A DNA stretch of 5,715 nucleotides from Brevundimonas sp. (lineage in GTDB: Bacteria; Pseudomonadota; Alphaproteobacteria; Caulobacterales; Caulobacteraceae): NCBI GenBank assembly GCA_015234495.1, contig JADGMZ010000091.1, forward strand, positions 1 to 5,715, written 5' to 3'. A model generated the notes under the pieces. The model ran no database searches. It saw only the letters and a list, made by a program, of their open reading frames with translations, and was not told the origin of the DNA. The first letter of the stretch is position 1, and the number at the start of each line of letters is the position of its first letter. The translations under genes were made by a program, and so were the position numbers. Shown here one piece after another: positions 1 through 5,597 of this stretch.

Positions 1-1
1 C

Positions 2-1726
2 GCGGGCGGCGCCCTGCGTCTGGCGGGCGACGCCGAGATGCATCTGTCGGCGGTGGTCTCCAACGGCGGCCACTATCAGCTGGACGGCGTCCAGCTGGCA
101 GATGTCGTGGTCGAGGCGGGCGGTCTCCTCTCCGGAAACGGCGCCGTCGGCAGCGCGGACCTGTTCGCCGCCGGCGACGCCTTCACCCTGACCAACCACG
201 GCGTGGTGGCGCCGGGCGGCAGCGTCGGGACGCTCACGATCTGGGGCGACTATCATCAGGGCGAGACCGGCCGTCTGGACATCGAGCTGCGGGCGGACGG
301 CGAGTCCGACCGGCTGGATGTACGCGGTCAGGCCCAGCTCGACGGCGCGGTTCAGTTCGTGCCGCTCGATGCCGGGATCGAAGGCGACTACACCTTCCTG
401 ACCGCTGCGGGCGGGGTGTCGGGCGAGTTCAGCGCGCTCAATCCGGACGCCGATCTGGCCCAGCAGGGGATCTTCTTCTCCTATGGGCTGGACTACAGCA
501 CGCCGGGGCAGGTGTCGGTCTCGGTCAGCCGTACAGGCGAGCCGGGCGATCCCCAGGATCCCCAGGATCCCGAGGATCCGGTCGATCCTGAAGAGCCCGA
601 GGAGCCCGGCGAACCCGATCCGCAGGAGCCGGATGTACTCGACGTCATCGCTGGCCTGACGGCCAACCAGGACGCGGTCCGGGACGCCTTCATGGCCGAG
701 GGCGCCTTTACCTCGGACCTCGCCGGTGTCCGCGCCAGCCTGAACGCCATCAAGCCCTCCCTGGCCGCGGCGGCGCTCGATTCGTATTCGGGCGAAATCT
801 ACGCCGCCAGCCCGTGGGCGGCCGGTCGCAGCTCGCAGCGCTTCGCCGGCGCCGTCGGCGAACGCTTCGCCGGCGAGCGTCTCGAGGCGCAGGATCCGTC
901 GGGACCGGGCGTCGTGGTCTGGGGCCACGTCCTGTCCGAGAGCGGCGAACAGAAAGGCGACCGCCAGTACGCCGGCTACGACCTGGACATTATCGGCGCC
1001 GTCGCCGGGGCCGACATCCAGGTCCGGCCGGGACTGCGCCTCGGGGCCGCCCTCGGGCGCACTGACGCCGATATCGACCAGGCCCGCCGGGGCGCCACCG
1101 GCAGCGTGCGCAGCAACCATCTGGGCGTGTACGCCACAGCGACCGCGGGCGGGGCCTTCGCCGACGCCCAGGTCAGCTTCGGCCGCCATGACCTGGATGC
1201 GCGGCGGACGTTGACCGTCAGCGAAACGGCCACGCGCACGGCCCGCGGCGAGACCGAGGCGAGCTCGATCCATGCCTCGGTCACCGCGGGCTACACGGTC
1301 GAGGCGCTGGCCCGCTGGCGCCCCTGGGGCGGGGTCCGCTTCAGCCGCGTCGAGCAGGACGCCTTCGTCGAAACCGGGGCGGGCGGCGCGGGCCTTGAGG
1401 TCGGAGCCACGGCCTGGGAAGCGACCACGGCGGCCATCGGCGTTGACGCCGCCTGGACGGCGGGGTCGCTGCGGCCCTACGCCGGCGTCTCGCTCAGCCA
1501 CGACCTGTCCGAGGACGGCTGGCAGGCGAGTTCGCGCCTGATCGGCGGTTCGGCCGGCGCGGCCTTCACGGTCCGCGGCGCCGAGCCCGGCGCCACCGCT
1601 GTCTCCGGCCGCCTCGGCCTGGGCGGAATGGCCGGTCCGGTGGAAATCAACGCCGGCTATGACGTCGAGGCGCGCGATCAGTACGTCGCGCACGCCCTGA
1701 CGGCGAGCCTGCGTCTCCGCTGGTGA
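2..1726 (+). CDS. Autotransporter (type Va secretion), 3' part: end of passenger, acidic Pro-rich linker and C-terminal beta-barrel
   Basis: The frame is open from base 2, so the gene starts upstream and the signal peptide and most of the passenger are missing; the ATG at 38 is internal. The visible passenger end (about 2-540) has Gly/Asn-rich beta-helix character, with the family-typical stretches LSGNGAVGSA, VAPGGSVGTLTIWGDYHQ, SDRLDVRGQAQLDG and YTFLTAAGGVSGEF. An acidic (D/E)-P-x linker follows (548 to about 636), then a helical segment ending in SYSGEIYAASPWAAGRSSQRF (about 640-860), which fits the helix that plugs the barrel pore. From about 910 to the stop, roughly 270 residues alternate in amphipathic beta-strands and end in LRLRW, an aromatic C-terminus of the kind recognised for outer-membrane assembly. 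The barrel should insert in the outer membrane and display the passenger on the surface. Passenger function cannot be read from this part; no protease or lipase motif is visible. Followed by hairpins and a separate promoter, so probably transcriptionally separate from the next gene. Confidence 0.93.
   Translation, partial: AGGALRLAGDAEMHLSAVVSNGGHYQLDGVQLADVVVEAGGLLSGNGAVGSADLFAAGDAFTLTNHGVVAPGGSVGTLTIWGDYHQGETGRLDIELRADGESDRLDVRGQAQLDGAVQFVPLDAGIEGDYTFLTAAGGVSGEFSALNPDADLAQQGIFFSYGLDYSTPGQVSVSVSRTGEPGDPQDPQDPEDPVDPEEPEEPGEPDPQEPDVLDVIAGLTANQDAVRDAFMAEGAFTSDLAGVRASLNAIKPSLAAAALDSYSGEIYAASPWAAGRSSQRFAGAVGERFAGERLEAQDPSGPGVVVWGHVLSESGEQKGDRQYAGYDLDIIGAVAGADIQVRPGLRLGAALGRTDADIDQARRGATGSVRSNHLGVYATATAGGAFADAQVSFGRHDLDARRTLTVSETATRTARGETEASSIHASVTAGYTVEALARWRPWGGVRFSRVEQDAFVETGAGGAGLEVGATAWEATTAAIGVDAAWTAGSLRPYAGVSLSHDLSEDGWQASSRLIGGSAGAAFTVRGAEPGATAVSGRLGLGGMAGPVEINAGYDVEARDQYVAHALTASLRLRW
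548..619 (+). repeat. In-frame 9-nt tandem repeat encoding (D/E)-P-x tripeptides
   Basis: Eight consecutive 9-nt units in codon phase encode DPQ DPQ DPE DPV DPE EPE EPG EPD. The first two units (548-556 and 557-565, GATCCCCAG) are identical, the third differs at one base, and later copies decay. Three GGATCC hexamers fall exactly 9 bp apart at 556, 565 and 574. The peptide is an acidic, rigid, unstructured linker between the passenger end and the barrel's helical segment. The unit is a multiple of three, so copy-number change by slippage would alter linker length without breaking the frame. Confidence 0.9.
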
Positions 1727-1732
1727 CGGCCC

Positions 1733-1767
1733 GGCTCCCTCCCCGTCACCCCCTCGGGGAGGGAGCC
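1733..1767. terminator. Perfect 12-13 bp GC-rich hairpin after the autotransporter gene (terminator or dispersed palindromic repeat)
   Basis: Bases 1733-1744 (GGCTCCCTCCCC) are the exact reverse complement of 1756-1767 (GGGGAGGGAGCC). A thirteenth pair, 1745-1755, can close a 9-nt loop. It begins 6 bp after the autotransporter stop codon, where a terminator is expected. Only TTCGT follows, so there is no proper U-tract, and it may work poorly as a classical intrinsic terminator. Its perfect palindromic form would also fit a dispersed intergenic REP-like element, which cannot be tested within one window. Confidence 0.6.
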
Positions 1768-1772
1768 TTCGT

Positions 1773-1795
1773 CCCCGCTTGGCAAGCGGGGCTTT
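1773..1795 (+). terminator. Second hairpin with short T-run, between autotransporter and regulator genes
   Basis: CCCCGCTT (1773-1780) pairs perfectly with AAGCGGGG (1784-1791) around a GGC loop, followed by CTTT. The compact stem, tight loop and short T-run make it the better intrinsic terminator candidate of the two hairpins. It overlaps the -35 box of the candidate promoter for the next gene, so it may have a double role. Confidence 0.5.
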
Positions 1796-1808
1796 AAGGG
1801 GGCATAAT
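1779..1808 (+). promoter_or_regulatory. Candidate sigma70-like promoter for the BTAD/propeller regulator
   Basis: TTGGCA at 1779-1784 (5 of 6 to TTGACA) is separated by 18 bp from CATAAT at 1803-1808 (5 of 6 to TATAAT). Transcription would start near 1815, giving a leader of about 25 nt before the TTG at 1840. This is among the few AT-richer stretches in the window. The -35 box lies in the second stem and loop of the preceding hairpin. ATTGCAAT at 1817-1824, at the predicted start region, is a perfect 8-bp palindrome and a possible small operator. This is prediction only; alphaproteobacterial promoters often deviate from this consensus. Confidence 0.45.
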
Positions 1809-1826
1809 TCGCCCCAATTGCAATCC

Positions 1827-1842
1827 GGGGTAGCGTGCCTTG
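1827..1842 (+). promoter_or_regulatory. Weak ribosome binding site and TTG start codon of the regulator
   Basis: An in-frame TAG at 1831-1833 limits the frame, and TTG at 1840-1842 is the first usable start after it. GGGG at 1827-1830 sits 9 nt upstream as a poor Shine-Dalgarno match. The GTG at 1835 is in a different frame. Translation from the TTG puts the first beta-strand of the SARP domain (WRLVLLDGVQLF) six residues in, as expected for the family, so a later start would damage the fold. A TTG with a weak site suggests low expression. Confidence 0.6.
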
Positions 1843-4392
1843 CCGACAAACAACGCCTGGCGGCTGGTCCTGCTGGACGGCGTTCAGCTGTTCCGACCGA
1901 ACGGGGACGCCGTCCGCCTTGGCCGCAAGGCCCAGGCTCTGCTGGCCTGGCTGGCGGCCCAGCGGACCCGCAGCGGACGGCGCGAAGCGGTCGCCGGCCT
2001 GCTCTGGCCGAACGTCGACGACATCCAGGCCCGCGCCAGCCTGCGCCAGGCCCTGAGCGCCCTCAGGAAGGTCCAGGGCGACGATCCGCCCTTCCTCGCC
2101 AGCGACGAGGCGACGGTGGGGCTCACCGGGCCCCTTGATGTCGATCTGTGGAGATTCGAGGCGCTTGCCGATGGCGGGGCGAGCGACCTTGCGCCGGCGG
2201 CGGAGATCTATCGATCAGACCTGATGTCCGGCTTCTCACTGCCCGAAAGCGGCGGCTTCAACGATTGGCTGGCCGTTGAACAGGCGCGCTGGCGCCAGAA
2301 GGCGGCGACCGTTCTGGCGCGTCTCCTCAAGGAGGCGTGCGAGGAGCGCCGCCCGGTCGACGAGGGGGTGCAGGCGGCGCTGCGGCTGCTGGACTTCGAG
2401 CCGTTCAACGAGACCGCCCACCGCGCCCTGATGCTGTTCTACAGCCGCCAGGGCCGCTCCGGTCAGGCCTTGAAACAGTTTCGCGAACTCACCGACCTGT
2501 TGCGACGTGAGCTGCAGACGGCGCCCGAGGAGGAGACCCTCCAGCTGGCCCGCCAGCTTCGCCTGGATCGTCGGCTGACCGCTGTCGCCAGTCCGCCCGC
2601 TGTCGAGGCCGGGTCGGCGCCGGCCGCCGACCCGCCCGCGACCGGCCCGCGACGCGCCTCCCGCCGCCGGCTGATTCCGGCCGTCGCTGCATGCCTCGTC
2701 GTCGTTCTGGGGGCCCTGGCCCTGTCGGCCTTCCTGGTCCGAAACGGGTCCGGGGCCGCGCACACGACGATGGGATCGGTGCGGAGAATTCTGGACGAGG
2801 ACGGCATGGCGGTGCGGCCCGCCCTGTCGCCCGACGGCCGGCATGTCGCCTACGCCCTATGGGAAGGCGAGCGGGCGGCGCTGTTTGTCGCCGACTTCGA
2901 CGGTCGGGCCGCTCCGATACAGCTCGCTGCGATGGAGGGTCTGGTCGATTACCCGGCCTGGCGTCGGGACGGAGGCGCGGTCGCCTTTCTCCGCGGGCGT
3001 CAGGGCGCGCCCTGCGAAGTTCTGGTCCGGCCGTTTCCGACGGGCGAAGTCTCCGCGGTGGGCGAATGTCCGTCAGGGATGGCCAATGGCCTGACCTGGA
3101 GCGCCGACGGCCGATCCCTCTACCTTTCCGACGCCGCGGCGAGCGGGCCGGACCGCATCTACCGGCTGGACGTGGCCACGGGCGCGCTCGAGCCCGTCAG
3201 CGCTCCGCCCGCCGATGTCGTCGGGGACTGGGACCCCATCGTGTCGTGGGACGGGCGAACCCTCGCCTTCCGCCGGCAACTCAACAACACCGCGGCCCGG
3301 TTGATGACGCTGGACCTGCGCACGGGGGCCGAACAGGTGGTGGTCGGGGAGGGTCAGCCCATGTGGGGCCAGGGCTGGTCGCCCGATGACCGTCACCTGA
3401 TCTACAGCGCGGGCACCGAGGGAGACGCCGCCATCTGGCAGGTCGACGCGCGGGGACGGGACGGGGCCGTCCGCCTGTCCCCCGGACTGCTGCAGTACGT
3501 GCGCGTGACCACGGCGCGGGACGCCCCGGTGATTGCGTTCGAAGGGCTCGAGCGCCGCCGTAGCCTGCTGGAGCTGACGCCGGGCCGCGGGCCCGTTCCG
3601 GCCTTCGACGATGGCCGCGACGTCAGGGCCATCGCCCAGTCGGCAAGCGGCGACCGCGCCGTCGTGGTGCGTCATCTCGGCGAGGACCAGCTGTGGCTGC
3701 ACCCGGCCGCCGGCGCCCCGCGTCTGCTGGTCCAGGACTCCGGCGCCCGGTTCAGCGATCCCGACTGGTCTCCCGACGGCCGGCGGCTGGCCTACATCTG
3801 CACCCGCAATGATCAGCCGGACCTCTGCGTGCTGGATCTGGCGTCCGGCCGCGAGATGAACCTGACCGGGGACGAGGCCATCGATCACGGGCCCTCGTGG
3901 TCGGCCGACGGACGCGAAATCTACTTCGGCTCGCGCCGGGGCGACCAGCTGTGGCGGGTGTGGCGTATGGCGGTTGCGGGCGGGGGCGAGGCCCGGGCCG
4001 TCACGCCTGCGGGCATCCGCATCGCACGCCCCGACCCGACCGGCCGGCATTTGTACTACGCCCGCACCGACCGCCCGGGGCTGTGGCGCGGGCGCCTGGG
4101 GCCCGACGGCATGATCGGCGAAGGGACCCTGATCCTCCCTGATCTGAACGTGTCGGACGAGTGCAACTGGATCCTCGATGGCGACCGGGTCGTCTATGTC
4201 GCCCGTCCGCACGGGGCGCCGGACGCCGAGATCCGGCGTCTCGCCCCCGGCCAGACCGCCGGCGCCACCCTGGCGGCTGTGCCCAGCCTAGCCTTCGAAC
4301 ACGCGATCCAGCGCGCGGGGCCCGACAGCCTGCTGGTGCTGACCCAGACCCAGTCGGTCCATCTGATCGGGGCCCGGCTGGAGGAGCGCTGA
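1840..4392 (+). CDS. Membrane-anchored SARP/BTAD transcriptional regulator with periplasmic TolB/PD40-like beta-propeller
   Basis: 850 residues from a TTG start. Residues about 7-98 match the SARP/OmpR-type winged helix (LGRKAQALLAWLA, LLWP, ARASLRQALSALRK). Residues about 99-240 are a BTAD helical-repeat domain (YRSDLMSGF, FNDWLAVEQARWR, FNETAHRALMLFYSRQGRSGQALKQF). An Ala/Pro-rich linker and a basic RRASRRR (271-277) lead into one hydrophobic helix (278-300); by the positive-inside rule the N-terminus is cytoplasmic. The remaining 550 residues hold repeated PD40/WD40-like strands of the type W-S-x-D-G-R-x-L-x-Y, near 329, 374, 419, 468, 512, 642, 686, 732 and 778, which fits an eight- to nine-bladed propeller in the periplasm. 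Periplasmic Cys pairs 392/410 and 654/663 could form disulphides. The likely role is a one-component regulator: the propeller senses a ligand or protein partner and the DNA-binding part acts at promoters from the membrane. No partner or target is visible, and there is no ATPase domain of the AfsR kind. Domain calls are strong; the sensing role is inferred. Confidence 0.9.
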   Translation: MPTNNAWRLVLLDGVQLFRPNGDAVRLGRKAQALLAWLAAQRTRSGRREAVAGLLWPNVDDIQARASLRQALSALRKVQGDDPPFLASDEATVGLTGPLDVDLWRFEALADGGASDLAPAAEIYRSDLMSGFSLPESGGFNDWLAVEQARWRQKAATVLARLLKEACEERRPVDEGVQAALRLLDFEPFNETAHRALMLFYSRQGRSGQALKQFRELTDLLRRELQTAPEEETLQLARQLRLDRRLTAVASPPAVEAGSAPAADPPATGPRRASRRRLIPAVAACLVVVLGALALSAFLVRNGSGAAHTTMGSVRRILDEDGMAVRPALSPDGRHVAYALWEGERAALFVADFDGRAAPIQLAAMEGLVDYPAWRRDGGAVAFLRGRQGAPCEVLVRPFPTGEVSAVGECPSGMANGLTWSADGRSLYLSDAAASGPDRIYRLDVATGALEPVSAPPADVVGDWDPIVSWDGRTLAFRRQLNNTAARLMTLDLRTGAEQVVVGEGQPMWGQGWSPDDRHLIYSAGTEGDAAIWQVDARGRDGAVRLSPGLLQYVRVTTARDAPVIAFEGLERRRSLLELTPGRGPVPAFDDGRDVRAIAQSASGDRAVVVRHLGEDQLWLHPAAGAPRLLVQDSGARFSDPDWSPDGRRLAYICTRNDQPDLCVLDLASGREMNLTGDEAIDHGPSWSADGREIYFGSRRGDQLWRVWRMAVAGGGEARAVTPAGIRIARPDPTGRHLYYARTDRPGLWRGRLGPDGMIGEGTLILPDLNVSDECNWILDGDRVVYVARPHGAPDAEIRRLAPGQTAGATLAAVPSLAFEHAIQRAGPDSLLVLTQTQSVHLIGARLEER

Positions 4393-4416
4393 CCTCCCTG
4401 GACCGTCGCTGTCAGC
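4388..4416. other. Tight convergent junction of 19 bp with a small inverted repeat over both stop codons
   Basis: The regulator stop (4390-4392) and the peptidase stop (minus strand, 4414-4412) face each other with 19 bp between them. GCTGAC (4388-4393) and GTCAGC (4411-4416) are exact 6-bp inverted copies covering both stops. No T-run or strong stem is present, so no convincing bidirectional terminator can be called and the two transcripts probably overlap at their 3' ends. A 12-bp perfect palindrome, TGCGGCGCCGCA, lies just inside the peptidase gene at 4418-4429. Confidence 0.4.
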
Positions 4417-5464
4417 TTGCGGCGCCGCAGGGGGGCTGGGCGCCCAGCCAGGCGAGGGCCGCCTGCACCGGCGCTTCGCCCGCCGGGTCGACCGCCTCGT
4501 CCGGCGCATAGCCGTCCGGGTGGGTGGCGCCGGTCGGGTCGCGCATCAGGGCGACGGTCACCACCAGGCTGACCCCGTCGCTGAGCGCGTAGCCTTCATT
4601 GGCGCTCGCCACGCCATAGGTGCGGGCGCCGAAGCTGCGGGTGAACGGGCGTCCGACGAAGGCCAGCGCCACGCCTTCTCCGGAACTGGCTGTGCCGTCG
4701 TCGACCAGCACCGCCACGGGGGCGCCCGCCAGTTCCGGCATCGGTCGCCAGCCCTGCGCCGTCGCAAGCACGACGCCCGCGTTCGGGCCATCCGTGATCA
4801 CCGCCGCGCCTGACTGCATCAGGGCGTAGCTGATGTCCTGACCGTCCGCGGTGCGGAACAGGCCCTGGGGCCCGTCGCCCAGCAAGCCGGACAGGCCGAT
4901 CAACATCGGCCAGATATTGCCGCCCGTGTTGCCGCGCAGGTCGACGACATAGCCACAGGAGTATCCAGCCCCCGCGGCGACCTGCCTGAACAGGCGGTCC
5001 GCATAGGCGTCGGCGGCTGCACCGCCCCCCGCGAACGCCGGCAGGGTCACCCTTCGAACGACGGCTCCGCCGGGAAGGGGCAGATCGGCGGGCTCCTCCG
5101 GGCCGCGGCCGACGAAGGCCGAGGTCGGCTGTCGCCGCGGGGGCTGGTCGGGGACGAACGGCTGATCGCCATGCCGTTCCCGCCACGCCGCCAGCACCTC
5201 CGCCGGGGCCTGGAGGAAGGAATGGCCGTCGCCGAGGCGCGACAGCAGGGTCTGGTAGGCCGGCAGCAGGTCGGCGGTGTCGACTGCGCCCTCGGACAGA
5301 CGGCCCATCTCGGCCTCCACATCCTCCCAGTCGACCTGAGCCGAACGGTAGGCGACCGGTTGCACGGTTGCGATGGCCTCCCGAATCCGCGCCTCCGCGG
5401 AAAAGGGTCCGTGGTCCGGAGCCATGCTGTGGAGAAAGACGGCGAGCATCAGGGCTGGCGGCAT
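4412..5464 (-). CDS. S41-family peptidase (tricorn/IRBP-like, lacking the CtpA-type lysine), predicted exported
   Basis: 350 residues from the ATG at 5464-5462. Three family blocks are visible: LGDGHSFL (77-84), the D-x-H-T/S-like motif with His81; VVDLRGNTGG (173-182), the S41 beta-strand and Gly turn; and DDGTASSGE (255-263), where Ser260 aligns with the nucleophile of TASASE in CtpA-type proteases. The GERTYGKG block is GARTYGVAS here (279-287), so the CtpA-type catalytic Lys is Val285. With His81 kept, this fits tricorn/IRBP-type members, which use a Ser-His-based site. No clear PDZ domain is seen. The N-terminus (ALMLAVFLHSMA) is a weak signal-peptide-like stretch without basic residues, so periplasmic location is probable but not certain. 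The frame extends to an ATG at 5587, but that start lacks a good ribosome site and would place the inverted repeat inside the gene. The upstream histidine kinase gene lies on the same strand, 133 bp away. Substrate unknown. Confidence 0.85.
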   Translation of the reverse strand: MPPALMLAVFLHSMAPDHGPFSAEARIREAIATVQPVAYRSAQVDWEDVEAEMGRLSEGAVDTADLLPAYQTLLSRLGDGHSFLQAPAEVLAAWRERHGDQPFVPDQPPRRQPTSAFVGRGPEEPADLPLPGGAVVRRVTLPAFAGGGAAADAYADRLFRQVAAGAGYSCGYVVDLRGNTGGNIWPMLIGLSGLLGDGPQGLFRTADGQDISYALMQSGAAVITDGPNAGVVLATAQGWRPMPELAGAPVAVLVDDGTASSGEGVALAFVGRPFTRSFGARTYGVASANEGYALSDGVSLVVTVALMRDPTGATHPDGYAPDEAVDPAGEAPVQAALAWLGAQPPCGAAS

Positions 5465-5475
5465 GTAACTGTCCT
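5465..5475 (-). promoter_or_regulatory. Ribosome binding site that decides the peptidase start
   Basis: On the minus strand AGGA (5475-5472) lies 7 nt upstream of the ATG at 5464, with CAGTTAC between them. This is the best Shine-Dalgarno and spacing combination near the 5' end of the gene. The alternative ATG at 5587 has only GAAG at a less favourable distance. The shorter product also begins directly with a hydrophobic, signal-like segment. Confidence 0.65.
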
Positions 5476-5523
5476 GGAATGTGGGGGGCCGCCAGGATAG
5501 GAAGCGCTCCAGCTGTGACGGGA

Positions 5524-5559
5524 GTGAAAACGCCGTCAATTCCGGGAACCCGTTTTCAC
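5524..5559. promoter_or_regulatory. Operator-like perfect inverted repeat around a TTGACG box upstream of the peptidase
   Basis: GTGAAAACG (5524-5532) and CGTTTTCAC (5551-5559) are exact 9-bp inverted copies separated by 18 bp. Inside the spacer are TTCCGGGAA (5540-5548), a near-perfect small palindrome, and, read on the minus strand, TTGACG (5539-5534), a good -35 hexamer. At 17 bp the -10 position would be ACAGCT, a poor match, so the promoter call is weak; GGAATT with a distal CGTC could be an ECF-type alternative but is also imperfect. The arms are AT-richer than their surroundings and lie 60-95 bp before the chosen ATG, as expected for a regulator binding site over a promoter. The protein that binds is unknown. 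Confidence 0.45.
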
Positions 5560-5597
5560 GCCAGGAAGGAGCGGGCGCCGACGCCATGCGCCGGGCT

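Noticed and set aside
548..619. Could the 9-nt repeats be a CRISPR or iteron array?
   Set aside because: Units are contiguous, without spacers, and in codon phase within a clear coding frame; they are a protein linker repeat.
493..753. Minus-strand 86-codon Ser/Gly-rich frame across the linker
   Set aside because: Its GSSGS-like repeats are the antisense reading of the (D/E)-P-x linker repeat, not a separate gene.
1779..2138. 119-codon plus-strand frame starting in the intergenic region before the regulator
   Set aside because: Mostly overlaps the SARP domain in another frame and has a Pro/Arg/Gly-rich shadow composition.
2236..2844. 202-codon minus-strand open frame opposite the BTAD and membrane-helix region
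   Set aside because: Low-complexity Gly/Arg/Gln-rich translation, with the complementary strand explained by well-conserved BTAD motifs.
2691..3389. 232-codon plus-strand frame inside the regulator gene
   Set aside because: Arg/Gly-rich out-of-frame translation of the propeller region; no motif and no ribosome site.
3073..4212. 379-codon open frame on the minus strand, antisense to the regulator gene
   Set aside because: It lies wholly inside a gene with clear domain homology. Its translation has no recognisable fold and shows the His/Pro/Arg/Gly-rich composition of a shadow frame in GC-rich DNA.
4596..5186. 196-codon minus-strand frame inside the peptidase gene
   Set aside because: Same strand but a different frame from the S41 motifs; Arg/Gly/Pro-rich with no domain signal.
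5465..5587. N-terminal extension of the peptidase to the ATG at 5587
   Set aside because: The extra 41 residues look unstructured, the ATG lacks a good ribosome site, and the segment contains a perfect inverted repeat and a TTGACG box typical of non-coding DNA. The ATG at 5464 has AGGA at 7 nt.
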